Shown here in pieces: positions 11,446 to 21,066 of a stretch of 64,000 bases of DNA. A program made the translations under genes and the position numbers. How positions within the stretch are numbered: position 1 is the first letter of the stretch; every line of letters starts with the position of its first letter. The DNA comes from Lenzites betulinus (Eukaryota; Basidiomycota; Agaricomycetes; Polyporales; Polyporaceae), in contig JABYQU010000070.1 of assembly GCA_022264855.1 (NCBI GenBank), forward strand, positions 1-64,000. The letters run 5' to 3'. The notes beneath the pieces were generated by a model. It was not told the origin of the DNA. It saw only the letters and a list, made by a program, of their open reading frames with translations, and searched no databases.

Positions 11446-13328
11446 ATGTTTACGAACAGCCTAGTCACTCTTTTACTCACGCTCACTCTTTCAGCTGCAT
11501 CCCCCCTCCCTCCGTTTTCAGATGCGTCAGGCCTCCCATCGCTCTCCGATGCGGACGTCACGCCCGACCGACTGAGCGCGTTATCGCCCATAACGCTCCA
11601 GGTCGCGAAGCGGCTCAATAACACGGGCTCCGCGAACATCGTCAAGTTCGACCAGGCGCGTGCGAGGGCTACCAAGCTGCGATCTCGGCACACGCACGGC
11701 GCCGGGTTTGCGCCTGCCAGTTCTTCGGCCGGCAAGGCGATCAATGTCGATGCGACGGACCAGACCGTCAGCTATGTCGTTGATGTTGGTCTCTTCTTGC
11801 ATATCGTCTGAATTGTCGCTCAAGCATTCGTCTAGGTCACGATCGGCAACCCACCAACTTTATGTGAGGTTTTAACCTACGCTCGTGTGCATAGCGGTGG
11901 TTGATGTTGTTATACTGGTGGTTCAAGACCACCTCCTCGTGGATACGGGTAGCTCAAATACCTGGATTGGCGCCAACACGGAGTATATTCCCACCTTTAG
12001 CTCGCGACCCACAGGAAAGGTTGTGGTGAGCACGAACCATGACTCCGTGTTTCTCGCTGTCTGAAGCTCAAGATCATGTAGTCGGTCACGTACGGGAGCG
12101 GGGCGTTCATCGGTAAGAGCATGTATATCCGCCGTGATCGATCGATTTAGTACATGACTTCATGATATAGGTCAGGAATACATCGACACGATAACCCTTG
12201 CAAATGGCCTCACCATTCCGAACCAATCTATCGGCGTAGCTTCGTTTGCTGAGGGGTTCGAGGGGGTGGACGGCATCCTCGGGTATGATGCCTTCCGTTT
12301 TTCGTTTTGACTCGAACTCAACAGTATTCTAGCATCGGTCCCACAGATCTTACAGTTGGTAAGTCTGCATCATGATCTCGCAGGACATTAACTGGAGAAC
12401 TCAATTCCCCTATCTAGGCTCGCTCGTGGATTCCCCGACCGAGTCCATTCCTACGGTGACGGACAATGCATACAACATGCAACTTCTCGACCACAAGGAA
12501 ATCGGCATATCCTTTCAACCTACGCAGGAGTTGGCGCAGAAGAACGGCGAGCTCACGTTTGGCGGCGTCGACCAGAGTAAATTTGTCGGGGAATTAGCAT
12601 ATGTGTAAGCCAACAGATTACGCTTGCAAAGCATCGCAGTGACGCATGTACTAACATTGGAATCACTTGCCAGACCCCTCACAACGACCTCTCCGGCGAG
12701 TGAATTTGTTGGTTATGACCAGTCGATCATGTACGGCGAGCAGAATATCTTGAACACCACCGCGGGTATTCTCGACACCGGCACAACCCTGATTCTCATT
12801 GCCACCGGTGCGTCTCTCACACTGCAACCGCGACGCCCTACTCAGCGTTTTCGTAGACGCGTTCCAGGAGTACCAAGCCGCGACTGGAGCGGTTCCGGAC
12901 GACGCTACCGGGCTTCTTAGTATCACAGCGGCGCAGTACGACAAATTGAAGCCTCTGCGCTTCATTATCGGTGGCGTGAGTTCTTCTGACTTCTCATCCA
13001 TCCGCGGGAATGACTTGGTCGCTTATTTTGTGCTCCGGATTAGATCAATTATGATCTCTCCCCGAATGCCCAGATATGGCCGCGTGCGGTATGTACAGTG
13101 TATCCACTATACGCGGTTCTCTGACCCCACCATTAGCTCAATACGGTCATTGACGGCACCCCGGACGGCATCTACCTCATCGTTGCCGACCTAGGTTCCG
13201 AATCGAAACAAGGGCTCGACTTCATCAACGGCATGTCGTTCCTCGAAAGGTTTTACGCCACATACGATATCGGCAACAACCAGGTTGGCCTTGCGAAGAC
13301 CGAGTACACCTACGCCCAGACGAACTAG
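11446..13328 (+). CDS. Secreted aspartic protease, polyporopepsin type (A1)
   Basis: Pepsin-family acid endopeptidase made as a secreted zymogen. Eleven exons: 11446-11784, 11836-11863, 11928-12025, 12082-12112, 12171-12282, 12333-12358, 12418-12604, 12674-12807, 12857-12975, 13044-13088, 13137-13328; 436 residues. Signal peptide about 1-19, propeptide to about 105, then mature enzyme with catalytic Asp128 (VDTGSSNTW) and Asp308 (LDTGTTL), flap tyrosine in VTYGSGAF, and motifs such as GVDGILGIGPTDLTVG, NAQIWPR and LDFINGMSFLERFY that closely follow polyporopepsin of Irpex. Three exons are only 26-31 nt. The first intron needs a weak GTTGGT donor to keep YVVDVTIGNP in frame, the least certain junction. 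Its neighbours suggest no special role; such enzymes usually serve nitrogen acquisition. Confidence 0.93.
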
Positions 13329-14165
13329 TGGAGGTAATTCAATATGAGCCACCCCTAGCCTGCCAATGTGCTACTGCCCTCCGAGTCCTGTCTTGTGGTC
13401 GTGCGGTTTCGTCGTAATTTATGGAGGGTTTCCAGCTATTCGCGCTCGCCTCAGCGTGTCGCGTTTGTTCCCCGGACCTAGGCCCACTGTATGCAGTGCG
13501 CGAACTGATATAGATCAACCATGATACTGATTGAGGCATGCGACCGACTCAAACAAGGGAGAAATGTCAGCTCACCATACGCATAAACAGTGCCAAACAC
13601 CGCGGCGACATCGGGGGTTCGGTCTCATCGATGCCAGCAACATCTACCTGACCACGAGACCGTGCCAATTGTCAAGCTCGCGATCTTCTCTCAATGCCAA
13701 GCCAAGTATCCTGGGGCGCAGGCGTGTCGAGGCCAGAACTTGTCGCGCTCGATTTGGACGATCTGCGTCCTCGGAGGCTGTATTTTCCTGGCCGGACGAT
13801 CCGGAATGCAAATTACGCCTCGCCTCTCATGCGGCAACCGCATGTTATTCTCTAGACCGCCGCCACCTGTCGGTTTCCTGCCCTCTCCGCTGCTTCTCTG
13901 ATTATCTTGTGCCTCATCGCGCGGCAGTGTGCCCCCGGGACCTATCGGTGACTCGCCTTCCGCCTCTCATCCTCCGCAGAAGATGCTTCTTCCGTGCGCG
14001 CGCGAGCGGCCATCGATGCGCCCATTTGAAAGTCAGCCAAGGACGACAAAAAAGCTTCCCACAGGACGCCTCAGAAGAGGACTTCCTTTGTGTTGGCGGG
14101 CGCGGGGCTTCGGTCAGCTGCGTTTTTTTTCGCTGCGGCGACGGCCCGGAGGTAGCCCTCTGGGG
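13329..14165. other. Intergenic, no recognised gene
   Basis: Between the protease stop and a TATA-like motif at 14166. A long open frame (13531-14310, plus) has Cys/Arg/Ser-rich, family-free translation and is not accepted as a gene. Confidence 0.35.
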
Positions 14166-14171
14166 TATAAG
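14166..14171 (+). promoter_or_regulatory. TATA-like box before an unassigned region
   Basis: TATAAG in the context ggggTATAAGaacctcgctcgc, followed by a C/T-rich stretch and an ACC-repeat. It looks like a core promoter, yet no confident coding sequence follows, so its role is unclear. Confidence 0.3.
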
Positions 14172-15263
14172 AACCTCGCTCGCTCGCTGCTCTTTCCTCC
14201 AGACCACCACCACCACTACCACTACCAACGAGCTCGAGTACTCTCTAGAGTCTCGAGTAGCCGCGCCGGCCTCCACGGCTGGCGCGGCAGCGTCGACCAC
14301 CAACTCATAGGTGAGTTGTGGCGTTCGGCCACCCCGACGCCTCAGCCGACTGACACGGTTCGCGACGCACAACAGGGGTCGGCGACTCGGACACTACTCT
14401 GCTAATCTTGAGACAGTACGTTCACTCGTTTTCGTTTCCTCAACCTGTCGGTACTCATCGCTACCCAGCTAGGTCACATCCAGGGTTTCTACCATGAGCC
14501 CGCTACGCGGCGCCACCCAAAACGTTCGATTGTAAGTGTTTCGCCGTCCCAATGCTCGCAGCACGTCCCGGTCGCTGACGCCCCACCTCACCAGTAAGCA
14601 AACCCGACGTGGACTTCGCGCGCCCCAACGGGCGATACCACAAGAATTCCCCGTCGAGGGTAAGCAGGAGGCGCCATATGCGGCCCTCCTGCCAAGCCCG
14701 CGCCTCACGGCTGCGGCACCGCGGACGGACATTAGTCCGTCTCGCTCTGACTGGGGTTACCGGGTCGAGTGGCACAACACACAGACCTAGGCCCCCGCGC
14801 GATCCTCCCTAGGGGGCTGTCGGAGCGCGCCCGTCTCTCTCTCGAGGGACGGCGCGGCAGCATGCGTACAAATGTACTTTCGAGCGGGTACGATCTCTGG
14901 TCGGGTCGACGGCAGATGCCCCCTATGCGGGCGCCGCCGGCCTGTTCCATTGGGTTGCCCGTCTCGGGCGACGCGGGGTAAGTGCGCCTCCGTCGCCAAC
15001 CTGGGATCGAGCGGGCGCGCTCCTGTATCGTCAGGGCACACAACCATCGCCGGTCCTAGGCGCCGCGCTGGATCCTCTTCGGAGGTGAAGGCCGGTATCA
15101 TGGGATGTTGACTTCAAGCGCGCGACTCGTAGTCGCGTAAGCGTCGTCATACCCGCCCTGGCTTCGGCCACCCCTCCATCACGAACATGCCTCTCTCAAC
15201 GCCACACAAGGACACCGCCTCAAGTATCATTATTCCTATTTATGCGCAAGACCTCTCCGCCAC
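14172..15263 (+). other. GC-rich stretch with splice-like signals, no recognised protein
   Basis: About 1.1 kb of CpG-rich DNA with several sequences that look like fungal intron ends (for example GTGAGT near 14311, GTAAGT near 14533, GTAAGC near 14660, each followed by CAG or TAG at intron-like distance). Joining the pieces between them gives only short Arg/Pro/Gly-rich peptides and no family I recognise. It may be a decayed gene, a non-coding transcript or simple composition bias. Confidence 0.25.
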
Positions 15264-15908
15264 ATGCAAGTTCCCCCGGACCCTCAAGTTATGCCGTCTC
15301 CCCATGGAAATCAGCCGGCCGCCAATGTCATATGGCCTCGTGTGAATGCGTGCCTCAAGACCACCTCCGATCCCGCCGCGAGGGGCGGGATTGAGTGCAT
15401 AAGGTATGTGATGTCGCCCCTTTGCTCGAACTCGTCGCTCATATTCGCTTTCTTGCAGTCAATCCTCGCCCGACTCCCACATTGCACGGTGCGAAACATG
15501 TACGTCTGTCCACTTCGATGCACCGTCGCACACGTCCTGACAGATCGCTTTTCTCAGGTAGCGCCAGTGGTTGTCTCGGCCCGCGCAAGCCATCGCGCTA
15601 CACCGCAACGCGCGCGATGGACTCGCAACGGTCTCGCGACGCGCGCGCGGCAGGCTCGCAGCCCCATTCCCATCCAAGGGCTCCTGCCACCCGCGCGTCG
15701 CATTGCAGGGCGGAGTCCCTCTCGCGTACGTCGTCTCCCGCTGCGCGCATGCCGTCGACGTCGGACTGACGTTGGTTCTCACACAGCGCTGGTGTCGTGC
15801 GCAAAAGCAGTCGTCGGCGGCCGGCCCGCGCGGTCATCGTGCGCCGCACGGTGGTCCTGCAACGGTCTTCGTGACGAGCGCTTCGCAGAACTACGCCCCG
15901 ATCACTAG
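15264..15908 (+). CDS. Doubtful hypothetical gene, Arg/Ser-rich
   Basis: A possible four-exon model, 15264-15403, 15459-15499, 15558-15725, 15787-15908, uses good donors (GTATGT, GTACGT, GTACGT) and keeps one open frame to a stop at 15906. The unspliced frame is also open across the whole interval, which weakens the case. The protein would be about 156 residues, rich in Arg, Ser, Ala and His, with no domain, signal peptide or membrane segment that I can identify. It belongs to the same CpG-rich block as the preceding interval and contains half of a 230-bp diverged duplication described in the findings. I regard it as a transcript-like relic or composition artefact unless RNA evidence shows otherwise. 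Confidence 0.2.
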   Translation: MQVPPDPQVMPSPHGNQPAANVIWPRVNACLKTTSDPAARGGIECIRYVMSPLCSNSSLIFAFLQSILARLPHCTVRNMYVCPLRCTVAHVLTDRFSQVAPVVVSARASHRATPQRARWTRNGLATRARQARSPIPIQGLLPPARRIAGRSPSRVRRLPLRACRRRRTDVGSHTALVSCAKAVVGGRPARSSCAARWSCNGLRDERFAELRPDH

Positions 15909-16012
15909 GGGTTCTGCGGCGCGCGCGTCACATTGTAGGGGTTAACATTTGCAAGGTATGTCGTCTTTGATGGCGCCCGTTACCGACGATGAGCTGACTG
16001 TCGTTATGCAGC

Positions 16013-16120
16013 TTGGCCCTCGTCGACTCCGCCCTCGCTCTCGCTTGTCATCTCACACTTGCTCTCGCTTGTCATCTCACTCTCGCTTCCCTCCTCACTC
16101 GCTTGCTCTTGCTTCCGCCT
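16013..16120 (+). repeat. Short C/T tandem repeat
   Basis: Two near-perfect copies of a roughly 24-bp unit (gctctcgcttgtcatctcac) followed by decayed copies. The pyrimidine-rich composition resembles the first kilobase of the window. Confidence 0.5.
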
Positions 16121-16593
16121 CCCTTGTCGTCGAACTTGAACTCACTCCAGATATCTCGCATGGTAGCTATTACTCTGACCCACGCCCTGACGACTCCGAT
16201 TGTGCGCGCGTACGCGGAATCTACCGCGATGCTGTCTGCTATACACACATAACGCCTAGTCTTACTCATCGTTGCTCGTTCGTGGGCGTCCGATCTGACG
16301 GCGCCGTGTTGGAATGACTGTTCGTAATGCTATTCGCGGCTCGTAGTTAATACATCTCTTTGGCGTCTTGCAATAGAATATGATCGGCTTCTTCGACGAC
16401 GTGAACATGTGAAGCGTGCTATGATGTGTATCCAAGTTCCCGAACAATACGAAGTGCGGCGAATCCCATGCCGCACGAGAAGTGCTAGTACTTGGTTGTT
16501 ATAGTGGAAGTGTGAGGTGGCGAGTGCTATAAACATCCCGTCAACGCCTCCTAGCCTTTAGCATCTGTGCCGTCTCAGCATACATAGCAATGA

Positions 16594-17540
16594 TTACATT
16601 GTCGGTCGCGATGAGGATCTCATCGCGAGCGCAAATTTGAAGCATTCATCCTTTGCCACCACTTCGCGCAACCGGTCCCTCCTCGCATTAGGGACCTCGT
16701 GCAGTCCGACTTCTCGCTCACGTGCGAGGTCAGCCTCCATCGTCGTTCTGTCCCGCTCCCACCTCTGCCGTTCAGCCGCGAAAGCGGCTTGCGCCGCTTT
16801 CATCCGGGTCTTTACGACCGCAGGATGCGCGAGCGGATCGCGGCGGCGGCGCCCTGGAAGTGTACGTCCGGTGCACGTACATGAATCAGACGTACACACG
16901 CTGCACATATGGATGATGTTACGCACCACTGGGAGGCGATTGAGGTGGTGGTGGTGGCGGTGGCGGCATCCAGGTGGGCGGATCGCGCCGTGGTGGGCGG
17001 TGAACTGATCGCAATGATGTGCGAGACTTTATATGGCCCTTCTCGGGCGGAACGGGCTCCAAGCCTTGAGTGGGATGTATTGGTGCCGGTGCGGTGCTAG
17101 CGCTGTCGTGTGCGCGCTGGGCTGCATGTAATCATCGGTCGGACGTCAGTCGGCCGAGTGGGTGCACCATACCGTACTTACATGGACCGGGGTCATCGTT
17201 CGAGTCCGAGAGCACTACCGGGGCTGTAACTTGATCTGGTGAGAGTACGCAAGTTTGGCTCATAGTGGAAGGGTCCATTTCAGCCTCCTCTGTAGAATCT
17301 GTCCAGACAACATGAGTGAGTGAACACGGCGCTTCGTGCAGATAAATCATACTTACTGTCGCATTCTGGGCAGTACTCCTGGGACAGTAGGGAAGGCTGG
17401 AAGGGTTGTCGCGGCCGTCGTTTAGTTCGCTGGCAAGGGAATAGATGGGGCACACGACGGGCGAGAATGGTCAGAGTGACGGCTTTGACAGGTATGTTCA
17501 CGTTGCAGGCCGACGCGCGAAACGCCCGTCTTGTATCCAT
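16594..17540 (-). CDS. Hypothetical protein, proline-rich with C-terminal coiled coil
   Basis: I do not recognise the family, but the gene structure is good. Five exons on the minus strand: 17540-17502, 17429-17357, 17298-17182, 17121-16927, 16853-16594, total 684 nt, 227 residues, every junction in phase with standard donors. Visible features: a basic N-terminus, a lone CPEC pair near residue 35, an acidic stretch ending LSDSNDDPGP, a proline-rich segment (TWMPPPPPPPQSPP, about 125-140), an Arg-rich patch, and a charged helix (AAFAAERQRWERDRTTMEAD) with coiled-coil character. No signal peptide or membrane segment. The proline tract could bind SH3 or WW domains; that is inference. The 5' end is the least certain part, because an upstream exon could be missed. 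Confidence 0.6.
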
Positions 17541-18052
17541 ATCGATGGAAAGAGCTGCGAGACGGGGTGAAACTGCTCAGGCGTCAATGTGCGGCCCTAT
17601 CATCATGGTTGATTTGCAAGTTGAACGTTGCGACGTGGTCAGATGCAACGACCTTGACTGTGAGAACTGATGCGCGTAGCCTGTAGATCTCGACTTACGT
17701 TATGGCACCTGATGCTTCCTAACCTCCCTAATCTGCATGAGCAACCGTGTGCAACCAACTTGAAAAGGATTCGAAATTTCTGTAGTGACTTGTTGTCTCT
17801 ACTGGAGTAGGCTGCCGCAGTTGTTATGGAGCGTGGGACCGTGGGTGCTTTGTTGATCTTACTGGCGAAGCGCCACTCCGGAGTTTGCTATGCACTGTGC
17901 AGCACTCACCTAGGAGGGTTCTCGGATAGTATTCCTTCACCTGGAGAGTCGACATGGCCGCGACTGAGGGCGTTAAATCATGCACGTTATAACGAGAGCG
18001 GGTATGTTTCCCGCGAGTATACAAACTGTCCGGCGAGTCCATCCATACTATC
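17541..18052. other. Intergenic, no recognised gene
   Basis: About 0.5 kb between two minus-strand genes. It must hold the 3' UTR of the thaumatin-like gene and the promoter of the proline-rich protein. I see no coding exon. Confidence 0.4.
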
Positions 18053-19699
18053 CTAACAAGTGAACAGTGCTTCCCGCCACACGAGGGCAACTGCAAGAAA
18101 CGCGGTAAACCACAGGGCTAAAGGTGAGCTCATGGAACCGCTGTTAGGATGAGCCGCCCCGGTGATATTGGCGGCGCTCCCGCCTGTGGTAGGCAATGAG
18201 GTCGATGCGATGGCAGACGTTGAAGCCACTCCAGATAATCCCGTACCGGACGCTGCAGTGGTTTGCGGAGACTGCGAAGTGGGTGGTAATGCTGACGCTG
18301 AGGGCGGCACGTTGGAGACCGTCCCTGAAGCAGCATTCGAGCTCCCAGTCACGGTCCTGCAGGGCGTGATCAGTTGTACGTTTCGTGAAGGCACGTTGTG
18401 ATGGACGTACGGGCAGAACGTCAGTGTGTAGTCTGCATTCAGGCCAGAGTCGCATGTCCAGAGCGCGGTCCCGCTTGATTCGTCAAATGCGTAAGCGTAC
18501 GAGTTCGGACAGGTTCCCTCTTTGGAGATGTGTCAGTGATGCGTCATTGAAGCCATACAGCATGCGAACGTACTGAAGTACGAGTAGAACTCAACGCCCG
18601 ATGAAGGGCATGTCGCGGCGGTGCTGTGACTCCCCGAGCAACAGTTCGCAGAGTCGGCTGAAAGCAGTGGCGTCGGCGTCAGGTAGGAACGTCACAAGGT
18701 GAGATGCATGCGTGCGTACTGGGGTCGCCATCCAAGTTAGCAGCACACGCGCTTTTGCAGCCCACAGGGAACCCCGACGAGTCAAATGGCCCCTGGATAG
18801 GTGCTGGGCCTAACGCGAAAGAACACGTAAGCCTAGACCGCAAAGCCAATCTAGGACGGCGTACAATTCGGACCCAGATCCACTGGGCAATCTGCTAGGG
18901 GGCAATTCGCAGAATTTGTGATCGCCACGGGGAGGTTGTACCCGTCTACCAGCGACACTAGGAAATAAGTCAGCCACCGCTGCGTCTCTGATGCATAGAA
19001 CACACTACCATCGTAAAAGTCGCGGTTCCCATCTCCTTGTAGAGTCCATTCCGCGACGGTCGCCGGAGGTACCCCCTGTAAGCCGCCAATGAGTATGATG
19101 CATACAGAAATGCAACGCAAGGTGCGTACCGTGCCCGTGCTAGGATCGCACAACAGCCCACCATTGCACCACCCATCTAGGCAAGTCGGGCCGCTTGTTA
19201 TCGTGAAATCGCAATCTCTTCGGCCCTGCAGAATACCGTTCAGTCAGACTTCCTGGTCAATGCGAGCAATAATAATGAGGCTGGGCTTACCCATATCCTT
19301 CCAGCCTTCCAATTATCAGGGACAGCGAAGGTGACTGAGTTCGATGGCGGGGCCACCCATCTGTAAGATGGTGTAATTATGTTTGACAATGCACTGCATG
19401 ATGCTGCGTAACATACCCAGTCGGAAAATCAGGCACGGCTGTGCCGGCAGTGAGGTCGGTGAACATCTGTCCACAAGATGTAGTCAATCTGAACTACGGT
19501 GCACATGATGGAGAAACCACGATGCTTACAGCAGGCCTGAATGATGTATTAGATTCGTTTTCAATGTTACGCATGTCAGTCTGGCTTACCATATCGTGAA
19601 AGGACATGAGTTGGTCACGGTAAAGGTACGTGCGCGCACTGGCGCTACTAGATATGCCGCGAGCACTGTTGTCGTCAGATACATGATCGTCGCTGTCAT
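18053..19699 (-). CDS. Thaumatin-like (PR-5/osmotin-type) protein, GPI-anchored
   Basis: Eleven exons on the minus strand: 19699-19590, 19536-19530, 19466-19417, 19360-19291, 19225-19130, 19075-19009, 18957-18865, 18809-18720, 18657-18574, 18519-18411, 18356-18053; 1080 nt, 359 residues. Signal peptide about 1-24, then a Cys-rich thaumatin fold (about 25-260) with NSCPFTIWPAMFTDL, WGRRDCDFT, GGLLCDPSTGTG, VDGYNLPVAI, ADCPVDLGPNC, CKSACAANLDG and SANCCSGSHSTAATCPSS. A Ser/Thr/Gly-rich stalk follows, ending in a hydrophobic tail (PLALWFTAFLAVALVW) typical of a GPI signal. Fungal thaumatin-like proteins bind or cleave beta-1,3-glucan in some species, so a wall role is likely but inferred. Exon 2 is a 7-nt micro-exon: skipping it makes TGA, including it gives the conserved W-P-A. 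Confidence 0.93.
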
Positions 19700-20970
19700 C
19701 GCAAGCAGTAGGGAGGAGAAACGTTAATTATACGACTGAAGGTCGTCGTGAGTAACAGAGTTGCATGGTGGGTCGTGCGCACCACGCAGCTGACTGGGCG
19801 CCACGAAGCTGTCCATGTTGGAGCCATTTTTGGAGCAGACAAAGCTAGAATATGACAAACACTCTGGCCTTGTGTTCCATGGATGGATATATGAAGCACG
19901 GACAAACCGTGCATGCCGGAGGTTCGGGGTGGGACGGCTGTCTTCAACCTCCGCGCGTGGGGTAGGTTTACGAGCCTCTGGCCGAAGGTCCTGTACGGTA
20001 CTCACCTCATTTTCCCAGTCCAAGCTGCTCATCTCGCGGCGTATCTCGAGCAAGGATCTAGCACAGTGCATAGTAACCTCCAATTTTGTGACCATCCTCA
20101 CTAGAGCCTCGTACTGCCAGTAAACAAGTGATATTTCATTCGGAACCAGGTCCTGACGACTCTCTGAGCTTTGGCGTTCGACACGTGTCGTGCAATGATA
20201 CTAGTGTTCAATACCATGACAGTGTAGGCGTATTAAGATACAAGGGAGCCCCAAGAGTGAGCAGTAACTCTGAGATGTTCAGAAAACGAGGGACGATGAC
20301 CGGGAAAGGCAGACCTGGAAGGACCAGAGAGACGCGCGATTCAGACTTCCGTAAATGGATGCGTCGCCTTTCATCCTCCTACCATCAATCATCTTCGCAC
20401 GAAACCTTGTAGGAAACTCATCCCAACCAGGTATCCCAACCTGTAGATGGTCAACCTTAAGCACAACGCCATGCGATCGGACATCTGGGATATCATGAGC
20501 ATTCGTTCGGTTTTTGTGCCCCCACGCACACCGTCCCGGTGTTTTCCCCAAGTTCCAGTGACTGGTTACTCTAAGTTATACAAGTAAGTTATGAGTGCGC
20601 CTACCTCAAGAGCTTGACTCATTCTCGATCCCCCAAGGCGTTTCTGTATGCGCTTCAGATAGACAGGCATTGCGCTCACTGGAAAGATAGATATGATGCA
20701 GTTCCACATCCTCGCGTCCAGGGCTGCTTTGGGGCCGTACGTATTCGACTCGTACTCATCACAACACTCTGCGCGAGCAAGAAATGTGTTATGTCGACCC
20801 TCATACGTCAAGCTTCAGGATAGGGCACCTAATTTGGGCGCGGGGGTACATCGTCCATCATTTGACCGCCCATTTCCACCATCCAAAACCCTAGATACAG
20901 CGCTGGGATAGCAAGTATAATCAACGCTCTCCCCTTCGATTCGATTTTGTGCTTAGGGTCGTCCGTGTAA
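19700..20970. other. Shared upstream region between divergent genes
   Basis: About 1.3 kb between the thaumatin-like gene (minus) and ALDH (plus), so both promoters lie here. A minus-strand open frame at 21068-20829 has a hydrophobic stretch but lies antisense to the ALDH leader and has no family resemblance. No gene supported. Confidence 0.4.
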
Positions 20971-20980
20971 CATAAATAGG
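20971..20980 (+). promoter_or_regulatory. TATA-like element of ALDH gene
   Basis: CATAAATAGG 96 bp before the ALDH start, followed by a pyrimidine-rich leader. Assigned by position. Confidence 0.35.
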
Positions 20981-21066
20981 CCAGGAGGCTCGTTTGGTTG
21001 ACCGACTGCTCTTTCCTATCGATCACCACCTCCAGCTCCGCCTCCTCACACCATCTGCAACACACC

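Noticed and set aside
13531..14310. 259-codon plus-strand frame after the protease
   Set aside because: Cys/Arg/Ser-rich, no domain, no splice structure; more likely a GC-rich chance frame.
19417..19466. Apparent frameshift in exon 3 of the thaumatin-like gene
   Set aside because: On re-reading the line junction at 19440/19441 the exon is 50 nt and the whole model totals 1080 nt, divisible by three; no frameshift exists.
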